A stretch of 64,000 nucleotides of DNA, taken from Elephas maximus indicus (lineage: Eukaryota > Chordata > Mammalia > Proboscidea > Elephantidae). The notes below the pieces were generated by a model. It was not told the origin of the DNA and searched no databases. It saw nothing but the letters and a program-made list of their open reading frames with translations. The stretch is taken from the NCBI RefSeq assembly GCF_024166365.1, contig NC_064831.1:52453768-52517767 (forward strand), in the 5' to 3' direction. Positions 9,806-21,559 of the stretch are shown piece after piece. The position numbers were made by a program, and so were the translations under genes. Every line of letters begins with the position of its first letter. Within the stretch, counting starts at the first letter, position 1.

Positions 9806-10937
9806 CAGTATCCCCTTGTGGGACCTGTGGACAACAGCAAATTTGTTATAGATCGTTAAAATTTATGTTATAAAAGATCTAATCACAGGAAAAAATGAAG
9901 AGAGAAAAAAGGCTATGCAACAATGTTTTATTAAGTGAAACCATTTCTGGAAAAAAAAAAATCTATCTGGGGAAACACTATGAGGATATCCACTAAAATG
10001 TTACCTGCAAGTGGACTCAGGATGGTTGGATTAGAGTCGATTCTAATATTTCTCTATTTGTCTGAATTTTCTGGATTCACCAAAATTAAGATCTATTACA
10101 TCTACAGTAGAAACAAAAAAATTCCTTCCCCCAAAAATACATATTTCTGGTGAGTGGCAGACCTAAAGTTACTTTACTTAGACAATACATTTGAGTAGCC
10201 AATAGCTGAAGACTTTAGGAATCAGATTTTAAAAGGCTGTTAGTGTATTATAAGTTGCCACTTCAGAACCTGGCCTGGGATACTTGGTAAAGGACAAGTC
10301 TTAGTAAGAGCAGAAGCTTTAGACACCTGGGACAGTAAATAAGTTCCCTGAATGCCCAAGAGAAAGTGAAAATGCGGTTGTCTGATAAGAAACCTCCGAC
10401 AGTGTCGCTTTGGCAAGTGACCTCTGTTATGTCAAACCTGGGCCCCTTGCAAGGAAAACGAGACCCATATTTCTTAACTGGGATGCATGTACAGCCGTAC
10501 AACTAGAGGCTTGATGAGAAAGCACTGCATCTATACAGAGATGGGGAAGCCAAGAGCCACGAGCCTGCTGGAGAACAAAGTCAGGCCTGGCACAAGGCAG
10601 TGATGGAAACTGGCCACAGGGGTAACTCAGTAAGTGTAGGCCTGCATGGAACCAAGCAGTGGACAGAAGAACATACCCTGAACATCAGTGCCCTTGGGAG
10701 GTACACATTAGGAAGAATGGACTTGGGGAGGTAATTTACACTGAAGCATATGTTGTTTTGATTTTGGTTATTTCATTTATTGATCTTTAATACTGCTCAG
10801 TGTCATGATTAATATGCAGTCAGTGGTTACCCCAGAAAGGTGGGGTAAAACGCTACCGGAAAGACACAAACTGATTTACAATTGATCCAGACCAACCTAC
10901 ACTTGGGAAGGCTCTTTGGCTACCTCCAAATTTAATT
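9806..10937. other. intergenic, A-rich, possible old L1 3' tail
   Basis: About 9840-10140 is A-rich, with sequence resembling a worn L1 3' end. The rest is unique. An ORF at 10263-10502 looks accidental. Confidence 0.3.
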
Positions 10938-11721
10938 TAATGAGGAAGACTCATTAACAACCTGCATTACGCAGATGACACAACCTTACTTGCTGAACAC
11001 GAAGAGGACTTGAAGTACTTACTGATAAAGATCAAAGACCACAGCCTTCAGTATGGATTACAGCTCAACAAAAAGAAAACAAAAATCCTCACAACTGGAC
11101 CAATAAGCAACACCATGATAAACGGAGAAAAGATTGAAGTTATCAAGGATTTCGTTTTACTTGGATCCACAATCAACAGCCATGGAAGCAGCAGTCAGGA
11201 ATTGAAAAGACGCGTTGCACTGGGCAAACCTGCTGCAAAAGACCTCTTTAAAGTGTTGAAGAGCAAAGAGGTCACCTTTAAGACTAAGGTGCGCCTCACC
11301 CAAGCCATGGTGTTTTCAATTGCCTTGTATGCATGCCAAAGCTGGACGATGAGTAAGGAAGATGGACGAAGAATTGACGTCTTTGAATTCGTGGTGTTGG
11401 TGAAGAATACTGAATATACCATTGGACTGCCAAAAGAACAAATAAATCCGTCTTGGAGGAAGTACAACCAGAATGCTCCTTAGAACCAAGGATAGCAAGA
11501 CTATGTCTTAGACATGTTATTAGGAGGAATCAGGTCCTGGAGAAGGACATCATGCTTGGTAAAAGTAGAGGAGCAGCAAAAAAGAGGAAGACCCTCAAAG
11601 AGATGGATTGACACAGTGGCTGCAACAATGAGCTCAAGCATAACAACAGCTGTGAGCATGGTGAAGGGCCAGGCAGTGTTTCATTCTGTGGTACATGGAG
11701 TCACTATGAGTCGGAATAGTT
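10938..11721 (+). mobile_element. RTE (BovB-like) LINE fragment, sense
   Basis: Begins at the catalytic motif (plus strand CATTACGCAGATGACACAAC, HYADDTT) and reads on as KYLLIKIKDHSLQYGLQL..., GEKIEVIKDFVLLGSTI, QSWTMSKEDGRRIDVFEF. A frameshift near 11480 breaks the C-terminal part (FGHVV region). It stops at TATGAGTCGGAA, just before the canonical end. Confidence 0.88.
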
Positions 11722-11857
11722 CTTTTGGCAGTCCATGGTATATTCAATATTCTTCGCCAACACCACAATTCAAAGGCATCAATTCTTCAGTCTTCCTTAT
11801 TCATAGTCCAGCTTTTACATGCATATGAGGCAATTGAAAATACCATGGCTTGGGTAC
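11722..11857 (-). mobile_element. RTE fragment in opposite orientation
   Basis: TTGGCAGTCCATGGTATATT and TTCTTCGCCAACACCACAAT are the reverse complement of the RTE stretch at about 11290-11430. It abuts the sense RTE copy directly, so the two form an inverted repeat. Confidence 0.82.
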
Positions 11858-11962
11858 TGTGGGAGCTTGTGTGTTTCTTGGAAACCCTATGGGGCAGTTC
11901 TACTCTGTCCTATAGACTCATGGTGAGTTGGAATCAACTCTGTAGCTATGGGTTTGGTATAA
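11858..11962 (+). mobile_element. AfroSINE 3' portion
   Basis: Lacks the tRNA-like head. Retains CTTGGAAACCCTATGGGGCA, TCTACTCTGTCCTATAG and the GGGTTTGG tail. Confidence 0.85.
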
Positions 11963-12094
11963 ATCACGTAGTGCACTAAAAAAGGATGTTGAACGGAACT
12001 TTTCAGTCACATCTTACCTCCATCGGTCTTCGTGGCAACCTAGAAGACCTGGGGGAGCCAGATGGTCAAGGCAGCTGAGGAGGAGAACCCAGTG

Positions 12095-12200
12095 TCCTAG
12101 AGAGGCGGCGTAGGGCAGTTCAGAACTAGACTGTGAGGCCACCACTTACTAGCTATATGAGTTTATTCAACAAGTTACTTAACCACGTGTAACCTCCTCC
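12095..12200 (+). mobile_element. MIR fragment
   Basis: CACTTACTAGCTATATGAG and AACAAGTTACTTAACC are MIR core motifs. Confidence 0.65.
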
Positions 12201-12202
12201 TC

Positions 12203-12337
12203 AGTAACCCCACAGGGTTTCCAAACTATAATCTTCACAAGAGAAGATCATCAGGTTTTTCTTCTGTGGAGCCACTGGTGGGTTTGAACTGCCTACTGCA
12301 GCCGAGTGCTTAACCACTGTGCAACCAGGGCTCCTTA
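12203..12337 (-). mobile_element. AfroSINE, diverged
   Basis: CCCACAGGGTTTCCAAACTA, CTGGTGGGTTTGAACTGCCT, GTGCTTAACCACTGTGCAAC, CAGGGCTCC. Confidence 0.8.
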
Positions 12338-12429
12338 TCTGACTTATACCTTTGCTTAATTTAATCTGGCCCATAGACAGTATATGAAAATGTAATGTTC
12401 CTTTCAAAGTATTTTTAACTATATTCAAC

Positions 12430-12620
12430 AAAGGGGTTGGTAAACTTTTTCTGAAAAAGGACAGATAGTAAATATTTTAGAATTTGTGGGCCATATACCC
12501 CTCTGTTGCTGCTTTTTTGACAACTCTTTAATAATGGAAAAACCATTTCTATATCAGGTGGCCAGGCCAAAATTTTTGTACGAGAGTTAAGAATGGTCTT
12601 TATTTTTTAAAGGATGTAAA
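12430..12620 (+). mobile_element. MER-type DNA transposon remnant
   Basis: GGGGTTGGTAAACTTTTTCT and AGATAGTAAATATTTTAGAA, GTGGGCCATA, then GGTGGCCAGGCC match one end of a common non-autonomous mammalian DNA transposon. The family is not named with confidence and the second terminus is lost. Confidence 0.55.
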
Positions 12621-12724
12621 ACAAGCAAGCAAACAAACAAATGCAAAGAAGAAGAAGTGAAAAAGACCACATATGGCCTGCAAAGCCTAAAATGTTATCA
12701 AAAAATTATTATTTTTTCAACTGG

Positions 12725-13390
12725 CTACAGATGGGAGGGGTCAGGAGGAGCCAGGTGTGGTTAATGAGGAGGTGTGAGGGGCCAAGAGAAAAAAGGAGGT
12801 GCCATAATGAGATGGTGGGAGTGGTCAGGAGGCAACCCAGGAGAGGGCGGGTGGGATCTAGGGGAGCCCAGGTATGGCAGTGAGGAGTGGAAGAGGTCCC
12901 AGAACACTGTGGTGTAGGGAGGAAAGTGGGAGGGATGCGAAGAAGGCGCAGCTGTGTGAAGTAAGGACGTAGGAGAGATGGGGAAAGCCTAGGTGTGGCA
13001 GTGAGGAGATGGGTGGAGTCAGGAGGCAGCCCAGGTATTGGAAGTGAGGAAGTGAATAGAAGGGGCCAGGATACAGCCAAAGTATAGGAAGGGGGAAGGT
13101 GGAAGGTGTCAGCAAAAGGCACAGGTGTGGCCAGCGAGGAGGGGGATGGTGCAGGAGGCAGCCCAGGAGTTGTTGTTAGGAAGGGACCATGACAAAGCCC
13201 AGGAGCAGGTAACGGAAGAGATGGAAGGGGTCAGAATACAGTCTAGTTGTAATAATGAGGTGGGAGGGGTCAGGAGGCAGCCCCATAATGGGTGAGTGAG
13301 GAGGGTGTAAGGAGTGAGGACAAGGAAGGTCTCCTGTCAGGAGAAGGCCCAGGTGTGAGGAGTAACTAGGAGAAAGTCGGATCCAGGGAA
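12725..13390. repeat. degenerate GA-rich minisatellite
   Basis: About a dozen irregular units of roughly 50-60 bp built on GGTCAGGAGGCAGCCCAGG and GTGTGGCAGTGAGGAG. Strongly purine-biased on the plus strand. Long minus-strand ORFs here are products of the repeat, not genes. Confidence 0.8.
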
Positions 13391-13639
13391 TCCACACACA
13401 CATTAAAAAAAAAAAGAAAAAATTGTTAAGTGCTTCCATAAATTAGGTGAGAACTAAAACAATTTCAAATTAACTTTGGCATGTCACCCTAACAAAGGGT
13501 GAGATGATTTTGCTTTAGAAAGTGTATTCTTAGGTGTGTTATTAAATGTTCACCCATTTAGAAAGCATAAACATTTTATCTATCTCTTTTTCTCTCCCTT
13601 ACTCTTCGTATTTCTCCCTTTGTGGTCTGTTCTAAGCCA

Positions 13640-14322
13640 AGAGTAAAGAAAGCATTTGTGTACACAAAATGTTTCTAACAGTTTTATTTTTAATAGCCCA
13701 AAACTGGAAACAACCCCAATGTGCCTCAACAAGTGAATGGATAAACCGCAGAATAGCCACACATTGGAATATTACTCAGAAACCCAGGTGGTGTAGTGGT
13801 TAAGTGCTACGGCTGCCAACCAAAGGGTCGGAAGTTTGAATCTGCCATGTGCTCCTTGGAAACTCTATGGGGCAGTTCTACTCTGTCCTATTGGGTTGCT
13901 ATGAGTCGGAATTGACTCAATGGCACTGGGTTTGGTTGGAATATTACTCAGCAATCATAAAGAATGAACCGCTGACATACACTGTAATACGGACAAATCT
14001 CACAGTGATAATGCTGAAAGAAGCCAGGCCAAAAGATACATATTATTTTATTCCATTTGTATAAGATTCTATAAAATGAAAACTAATCTCTAGTGGCAAG
14101 AAGTGGATTGGTAGTTGTCTGGGGAAGGGGAGGAGTTAACAGTGGAAGTGAGGGATTACAGAGAAGCAAGAGGAAATTTTTGTGGGTGATGGATATCTTG
14201 ATTGTGGTGATGGTATCATGGGTATTACAGATGTCAAAACTTATGAAATTGTATATCTTAAATATCTGCAATTTATTGTACGTTGATATTCCTCAATTAG
14301 AGCTGTTTTCAAAAAGTTATAT
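13640..14322 (+). mobile_element. old L1 (L1M-type) 3' region, interrupted by a SINE
   Basis: GGAAACAACCCCAATGTGCC, AATGGATAAACCGCAGAATA, then after the SINE CAATCATAAAGAATGAAC, GGTAGTTGTCTGGGGAAGGG, TATCTTGATTGTGGTGATGG. The typical L1 terminal section. Confidence 0.8.
13780..13935 (+). mobile_element. AfroSINE with perfect 16-bp target-site duplication
   Basis: Complete copy. TTGGAATATTACTCAG flanks it at 13764-13779 and 13936-13951, showing insertion into the older L1. Confidence 0.95.
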
Positions 14323-14447
14323 TAGATATACACAAAGAGTCTCAACCCAGTTTAAAAACAACAAAAAACACAAAAACCTAACAAGGGTTTATGCTTAAAG
14401 CTGCTGACATAGGCTTGAGGATTCTAATCTACCCCAAAGTATAGGTA

Positions 14448-14605
14448 TGTTGTTGTTGTTGTTAGGTGCCATTGAGTCATTTTTGATTAATAGCAACCCT
14501 ATGAACAACAGAACAAAATATTGCTGGGTCGTGTGCCATCCGTACAATCACTGCTGTGTTTGAGCCCATGGCTGTAGCCAACGTGTCAATCCACAATGTA
14601 TAGTA
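14448..14605 (-). mobile_element. RTE 3' end fragment
   Basis: (TTG)n, GTTAGGTGCCATTGAGTCAT, AACAACAGAACAAAATATTG, GTGCCATCCGTACAATCACT match the RTE 3' terminus seen at 8881. Confidence 0.78.
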
Positions 14606-15631
14606 CAGGGTTCCCTTAACCTGTTCAAAAAGCCTAGCCATCACTTGGACTCACTTGTGTCTTGATGTTTGGAAGGAGTGTTTTCCTGAAGTAGCCAAGT
14701 GACATGATGTGAGGGGTGGGAAGGCTGTAGGCATTTGCTTCTGTGAGGACTAGAAGGTCTCTGAAGGCGATATGTTCATTCACTGAGGAGCAGCTTGAGG
14801 TCTGGCAAGTCGATCCCAAGCTGAAGCGTGGAGGTTGAGTCTCTGGTCCTTCAGAGCCTTTAGACCTTACGAAGTGGTCTCCCAGCTCTCTCCCTGCCCT
14901 TGCTTACCAGGCTTTTCACCACTGCATGCCCCTTTTCCATGTTCATCAAGGATGGGGCTCCAGGCGCCCACATCCTCAGCTGCTCTGTCCTTCCTCCGCA
15001 CTCTCACACTTTTTCCCTCACTCTCACTCCTTTTCCCTCCTGTACAAAGCCCAGTCCCTTTTTGCCAAATAGAGCTCCATTCAAGTTCAACTTTGAGATC
15101 ACTTTTTTTAGAGTATCCAAGATAGGAACTTCGTAAATCTTCAAGGTCAAACTTCTCATTTTACATAGGAAGTAACAGACTCCATGAGGCAAGGTGACTT
15201 TCTTAGGCCATACAGTTAAGAATGTGTTTTATCTCCACCTTCACACTGTAGGCAACTGGACATTCTAATGGCTACCCATGGTTGTATGTCTGAAATTTTT
15301 AGACCGAATTTCAAAGGCTCTGTATTGTCATCAGGCCACATTAAGAAATTTGCTACCTAAAAAACATTGCAATTTCTACTGCAGATATTTTAAGAGGGAT
15401 CTTTGGGAAGCAATAAATTTATTCCTGTTACTGAATCCAACTTTTCAACTCTTAAGCATTGGTTCTTAACTTTAGGATCACGAACCCCTTTAGGAAGCTA
15501 ATGAAAGCCACAGACCCTCTCCACACAAAAATATTTGTGCAAAAACATAACATTTTGCTCCAGGGATTTAAAGCTGAACTATAGCAATACATGATAGGTG
15601 AACACCCTTTATCTGATGGTAGAAATGTCAG
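14606..15631. other. no gene seen
   Basis: Unique sequence. ORFs at 14835-15136 show no recognisable domain. Confidence 0.4.
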
Positions 15632-16012
15632 TGTTATGGATTCAATTGTGTCCCCCAAAATTAGGTATTGTAAATCCTAACCTCTATGCCTGTGATCAGT
15701 ATCCCATTTGGGAATGAGTTGTCTGTTATGTTAACGAGGCAGGATTACTGTAGGGTGTGTCTTGAGTTAATCTCTTACAAAATATAAAAGGAGCAAGCAG
15801 AGGTGGGAAGATAAAACATCAGGCCACATGAAAGTCACCAAGGAGCCAAGGAATAAGGACCTTCCCTCAGAGCCGACAGAGGGAGAAAGACTTGCACTAG
15901 AGTTGTCACCCTGAATTTGGACTTCTAGCCTCCTAAACTGTGAGAAAATTAATTTGTTTGTTACAGCCACCCACTTGTGGTATTTCTGCTGTAGCAGAAC
16001 TAGACAAAGGCA
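15632..16012 (+). mobile_element. MaLR (MLT1-like) solo LTR with 5-bp TSD
   Basis: Starts TGTTATGGATTCAATTGTGT and ends TAGACAAAGGCA. GTCAG is repeated at 15627-15631 and 16013-16017. The interior CTTCTAGCCTCCTAAACTGT and GCCACCCACTTGTGGTAT are MLT1-type. No internal retroviral genes remain. Confidence 0.85.
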
Positions 16013-16064
16013 GTCAGTGTATCTGCTATGTGGCCTATTTAAAACTGGCTCTTAAATCATAACA

Positions 16065-16262
16065 AAAAATTGCAAACATTTGTATAGTACCTCAGATTAG
16101 ACTACCTTGAATCCTCACAACAACCCTGTGAGTAGGTACTGATGTTCCAGTTTTACCTATGAGAAAACTGCAACCCAGAGAAGACTGGAGACTCGCCGAA
16201 GTTGACACGGTTAATGATGGCAGTACCAGGACTAGAACACGCACTTTTCATTCCTTGTTCAC
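16065..16262 (-). mobile_element. MIR
   Basis: AATCCTCACAACAACCCTGT, GAGTAGGTACTGATGTTCCA, ATGAGAAAACTGCAACCCAG: antisense MIR. Confidence 0.75.
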
Positions 16263-16824
16263 AGAACCCCTACAAATCTAATGTTTTCAGGTTTGGAATC
16301 AGGGCCCCTGCTAAGCTACCCAGGGGAAATTCAATGTCAAGCCCTTTCAAAAGTAGTTCTTTTTAAGTTGAAAAATGGTAAGGGGGCTAGGAGCGATCAC
16401 AGTGCACACCCCACAGCCCAGGCCTCTGAAATCAACAGGACAGATCTCCCTGGCATTCAGTCCAGGTCTGCCTGCTTCCCCTTCCGGTGGGCTAGGGAGA
16501 GGGTGCCATAAGTGAAGCCTGCTCCCCCAACCAACACACTCCCACTGGGGCCCTGAATCGTCTGTTCCAGAGGAAAGTTGGCCTGTGCGTCCCCTGGATA
16601 CCATCTCAGATATGAGCAGCCCCGACAGAGCAGGGAAGAAAGCCTGGGGCAAAACCCGACGGCAACACCCAGCCCCACAAGGAGCTGGTAGGGTGTGTGC
16701 TTTCTGACTGAAAACGTGTTTACAGGAACAGCAGGGAGGGCGTGATAACCAGAGACAGAGAGAGAGGGCGCACTCTTGGAGGACAGAGTGATTAGTGCAT
16801 GGTATCTATCTCTTTGGCGTGTCT

Positions 16825-16838
16825 GCGCCCTCTGGTGG
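16825..16838 (-). promoter_or_regulatory. CTCF-like motif
   Basis: Minus strand CCACCAGAGGGCGC fits the CTCF core pattern CCASYAGRKGGCRS at every position. It lies outside recognised repeats. Confidence 0.6.
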
Positions 16839-18056
16839 ACATATTGATCAATGCACAGTTTTGGAGAAAGTCAAAGTTGAAAACTGAGATCTGGATTGGA
16901 GTCCACCATACTCTTTATGGTTATATTCTCCAAGAATTATTCCCAAGCAAAGATATCAGAAAGTATATCATTATAGAATTGCAGGCTTTTTGGTTCAGAA
17001 ACCATACACCAATTAAAGGGAGGAAAGATGAGAGCCAGCAAACACATTTCCAAACTTTATAAAAGATTAAGTCCCTGGGAAGTGTTCTAAATGGCCCTAG
17101 AGAAATACCACCCAGGAGAGTAAGGCAGTATGAAAATGACTAGTCAGTCCATAAGCCAGAGATTTCAGAATCCCCAGAAAGTTTAGGCCACATTCTTGAT
17201 GACCTAGACCTCTTCCCTCTGCCATCTTCTCCAAGAAAACAAAGATGGGGAAGACTTGTGGCTTTATGTCACCGTTCTCAGGAGGCAGAGCTGGGCTAGA
17301 TTAGCAGAGATCAAATGCTGTCCTAGTCCTGGGGCGACTAGGTGAAAATTTTCAGTAGGTCATGGCAAAATGAGAAAAAGGCAGTGGTGCTGTTTTATTA
17401 AAGATATTTATTCAATTAAAACACTGTCCCTCATTAGCGAACCATGTACACCAAACATTTTGAAAAATGTTTGGTAAAATGATCTAACAGAGCCAATGTT
17501 CCAGTCTCTTTTGGGCTCTGGCTATGACCTTAAGTCCCTCCCAGTTAGCTCCAACAGGTGTGAATATCTTCAAAATAGACCATTTAGTAAATGGTTCCAT
17601 GACCCAGTTCTAAACTACTGAACTTGATGCCTCAAAAGTCTGGGTGGAATTTATAGCCACTCTTCAATGTCTGCTTTGCAAACCCAAGCCTAGACATATA
17701 TGAGTTTTGACCTCTTTGGAAGGTCCACATTCTGCAAGCTCCCTGTACCATGCACATACGTGCGAGGGTGTGGAAGTTTTTCAAACCTGTGCAATAGCTT
17801 CTGTACTAAAGAGGGTATCTTATGAAGGGGTGAGCTTAGGAGCTTTTCGTCTGGTCCCAACCCCAGCCTCAGCAAAGACCGTTAACTCACCCTTGAACCC
17901 TGATCTCTTCTCCTACACAAGGGGTATTTGTTTTATGGTCCTAGGCTTCCTGGACTTCAGTGGCTCATAAATTGGATATCTTTTTTTTCCCCTTCAATTT
18001 CTTTTTTGTTATTTTGAGAGAAGGGTGATTTTAAATTCCTTCTTTTTTCCCACAGC

Positions 18057-18383
18057 ATGATGGCCAAAAGAAACCCCAAGGAGAGTTGCAGCTGGACAAC
18101 CCACAGCAGCAGAGAGGATAATTCAGCGAAAGGAGAGCTGGTAACGTCCCTTCCCACTGGCCCAGGAGGCATCCCATCTCTGACTCACTTCAGAATTCTG
18201 TCCAGTACCTGTAACACTACCCCAGTTACCACCCAAAAAGAAGCCGTGGTAGGACCTGAATCCCACTTAGTCAGTGGGTCTTCTACCCTTAGCTCAATTG
18301 CAATTAAAAAGGTAACTTCAGAACCCATGCTGGGGAGCTCCAAACATCTCAGCACCCCCGTTGTCCACACACAGGAAAGATAG
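18057..18383 (+). other. unassigned 108-codon ORF behind a splice-acceptor-like tract
   Basis: ORF beginning MMAKRNPKESCSW, Ser/Thr-rich, no domain recognised. Immediately upstream is a pyrimidine tract ending TTTTTTCCCACAG. It could be a lncRNA or coding exon or chance. No matching donor, promoter or family was found. Confidence 0.2.
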
Positions 18384-18439
18384 TCCTTGGAAACCCATTT
18401 CTCGCCCCCACACCCTGCAGTCAGTCATGACACTACCTC

Positions 18440-18545
18440 CCCACTACATTTGAGCTCTTCTAGAGTAGGGAATGAGTCTGGTTCATCTTTTATCCTCACT
18501 ACCTAGCTGGTACTTGGCTTATAGTGGACACTTAGGGTTTGAAGG
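18440..18545 (+). mobile_element. L2/MIR 3' end
   Basis: TGAGCTCTTCTAGAGTAGGG, CCTCACTACCTAGCTGGTAC, GTGGACACTTAGGGTTTG. Confidence 0.65.
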
Positions 18546-18611
18546 GAGGAAAGTATAAAAAGAGGGGAAAAAGTTTAGTCTTTTCTGTTTTTACTTTTCT
18601 CTGGTTATCTT

Positions 18612-18754
18612 GGAAACCCTGGTGGTGTAGTTGTTAAGTGCTACAGCTGCTAACCAAAAGGTTGCAATTCAAATCCACCAGGCTCTCCTTGGAAACCCTG
18701 TGGGGCAGTTCTCAGAATTGACTTGACGGCAATGGTTTTTGTTTTTGTCTTTTT
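18612..18754 (+). mobile_element. AfroSINE with 11-bp TSD
   Basis: CTGGTTATCTT flanks it at 18601-18611 and 18755-18765. Internal loss of the CTCTGTCCTATAGGGTC segment (TTCTCAGAATTGAC) shortens it. Confidence 0.92.
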
Positions 18755-18765
18755 CTGGTTATCTT

Positions 18766-21022
18766 AAAAGTTTCTGCCACTGCCTTTTCCCTCCTTAGCC
18801 TTTGTCCTTTCCTCAGTGTTTATCTTTCCTTTGCAAAGCCATGTAATCTCTACCTAAATCATTTTTTTCTCCTAGTACCCTATTTCAGCTGCTGTACCCT
18901 AACTTCTCCATCTTTTTTCTTCTCTGTCTGTGTCTAATTTTGGCTTTTCCTTTGCTTACTCTACTTTTGCCATCCCTTCTTTGTTTCTTCCAATTTTTCT
19001 TTATGGTGAAGACAAGGCAGACCTAAGGTAAACAAAAGGAGAAGAAATAGCTAAGAAGAAGAGTATTATCTGAACATCCACAGAGGCAAGGCCAACGGTC
19101 CAGTAGACAGAAGTCATTCATTTCCTTTCTCTCTGGCCTTATCCCAAAGGATGAGAAGTTACCATCTGTGTGTTTTCTAGCCTATTCTCTGGCTTTCTCA
19201 GAGTCACCCTAAAAGCTCTTCCAATTACCATCAACTTAGGAACTGACGTTTTTAGGGGTTTGTGTCCTTGTCCAACATGGGACAACTGGTGCTTTACCTT
19301 TCAGTACATTGCTTCAAAGAGGTGACGACAGGTGCCATTTTCCCATGACAGCAAAGGCACTAACTAGCACCCCAGGGTTGGAGGGGATTCCCTGCTCAAC
19401 ACGACTGCCACATTCCTCATGTCCCTATTTTCTAATTATCACCCAGCCTTCCACACAGCCGATACCTCTGAGCACTCTCCCTCTCCCAGCTCTAGTCTGG
19501 GTCAGAAAGTGTTTGGGTCTCCTCAGAATCACTCAAAATTGGGGCAGGAGACAAAACTTAAGATACTTAAGAGTTCAGCCCCGGGTTCCCACCAGAATCT
19601 AGCATGCTTTGCCACCTAGTCTAGCAGCACAGAGGGCAGGTTTTTGGAGCGTGGAGACAAACAGCCCATGCTAACCTTAGGCACCTCAGTGATGCAAAAA
19701 TGGATGGGAGAGCTAAGAGCTAGAAACAGCCAATTACGAAAAATGACCGTTCCGTTTCAAAACCTGAATGTATAACTGACATTAGGAAGAGGATCTAAGG
19801 AGACCATGGAGATGCTATTAACAGCCAGCACCTGCCTAATGATGATCATGTATCACCCTGAACCAAATACCCCTGCCCCTCTGGCACCACTGGCCAAAGG
19901 GTATTCAATCTTAACATGGCTCAAATTCTTAGCAGCCCTTAAAATTACATTTGAACTGCTGTTTATCCCTGCAATATCGTTTCTACATTTCATGACCAAT
20001 TACAAAGAGTGCTAATTCAGGAGAAAGGCAGAGCTCACTTTCTTCTAATGGCAGACCTGTCACTTTGGATCAGGAATGACTAGCTGGTGAGGTCCCATCT
20101 TCTTTTTTCCTTTGGGTTCCCAACAAGTGTGCTAAGTCTTCTCTAATTATGAGCACCATGGATGTACTCATTCATATATAGTTTTAACCTATTTTAAAAT
20201 CGATTTTAAGACTGCTTCCCCCTCCCCCACCCCACCCCAGATCTTAAAGGCAGCCCTATTCCCTTTTACCCAGAACCTATCTCACTTCCCCAGTTCTGGT
20301 TTTAGAAAAAGCACCCCCTTCCAACCCCACAATGTCCAGCAACTCTGGTGAGTCCCACTCCCAGACTCAGTCCAATTATTATTTCAAGGCTGCAATTTAG
20401 GACCCCCACAAATGTTTACCTCATTAACAGAAAAACTTGAGAGCCTCATGCAGCTCAGCACCCAGCCTCGTCTACTGGCCGGAATGTCTACACACTAGAC
20501 AAGTGACCTCTCCCACTTGAGGCAACTCACTGAGGGCAATCTTCTTTTGTTTAATCACTTGAACCTAAGGACACACTTCAGTGTTAAGTGACTTCTCCAA
20601 TGACATCAAAGTGATTTAGAAGTTATTTGGGGAATTGTTTTGTCTACCTGTCTAGTCAGGAAGTGGGGAGAAAACGCATTCTTTTAAGAGATGAGATGTG
20701 ATAGAGAAGGGACAGAAGAATATTTATGTCCTTTTTTTTTTTTTAGATGGTAGAAACTCCAAGGCTTGTCTGACGTGGCAGGAATATGCAGTTGCATCAA
20801 GAGCTGGAAGGATGAACTCTCACCGGCTCTGAGCTTCACTAAACCTGTGACTCGGATCCCAAAGAGATCACTCAAAGTGCAGGGCATGTCTACTCCCTGG
20901 TCCTAGCCAAAAAAAGCTGGCTGAAAAGCCCCATCCTTGAGGTGAAGAGAGGTTATCTGTCCTATCCACAGCTCTAGCTCGGTATTTATGGTTGTGACTA
21001 TAAGTCTTACCCATTTAATATA
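18766..21022. other. unique intergenic DNA
   Basis: No sizeable repeat or gene recognised over 2.2 kb, unusual in this window. Short T/C-rich and poly-T stretches only. The low repeat density leaves room for conserved non-coding elements, which sequence alone cannot show. Confidence 0.35.
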
Positions 21023-21033
21023 TATATAACCCT

Positions 21034-21251
21034 CTAAGGTAGTGCAGTAGTTAAGCGCTCAGTTCCTAACCAAAAGGTCAGCAGTTGGAACCCACCAGCC
21101 TCTCCACAGGTAAGGATGTGGCATGTGGCAGTCTGCTTCTGTAAAGATTTACAGCCTTGGAAACCCTATGGGGCAGTTCTACCATGTCCTACAGGGTAGC
21201 TATGAGTTGGAAGGGACAGATGACAATGGGCTGGATCTGGTTTGGTTTGGT
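21034..21251 (+). mobile_element. AfroSINE long variant with 11-bp TSD
   Basis: TATATAACCCT at 21023-21033 and 21252-21262. Contains the extra middle block GTGGCAGTCTGCTTCTGTAA, AGATTTACAGCC, also seen in the 53.9-kb and 56.4-kb copies. Confidence 0.92.
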
Positions 21252-21559
21252 TATATAACCCTTTCCTATGACAGGGTTCAAAATTTTCCACAGGTCCTTC
21301 CAAAGGCCACCACATATGTCTGCCCATTATTAGACAAGGCTTGCACAGCTCCAACCTAGTCTCATCTTTTCCTAAGGTCACTGTCACCACAAGAATACAC
21401 GGCTCTGCTACAGTTCAAGGTCCCAGGAACAAATAATGTTTTGGGGTCTCCGATTCCACAGGGCCTCCCCGTGGCCGTCATCCACCCTAAGGGAGCCTTG
21501 CAGACACAGTGGGCCTGACCCTGTGACCCCACCCGCCTAACCGTCCCCAGAGCAGGAAG

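Larger units (their letters stand above)
16263..18439. other. mostly unique intergenic DNA
   Basis: No repeat of size recognised. It holds the CTCF-like motif at 16825 and a 108-codon ORF at 18057-18383 listed separately. Around 17400-17500 it is AT-rich. Confidence 0.4.

Noticed and set aside
8881-11857. Reverse transcriptase ORFs as host genes or retrovirus pol
   Set aside because: Motifs and the (GTT)n tail identify RTE LINEs; there are no LTRs, gag or env.
12709-13122. 137-codon minus-strand ORF with repeated leucine/proline pattern
   Set aside because: Translation of the purine-rich minisatellite.
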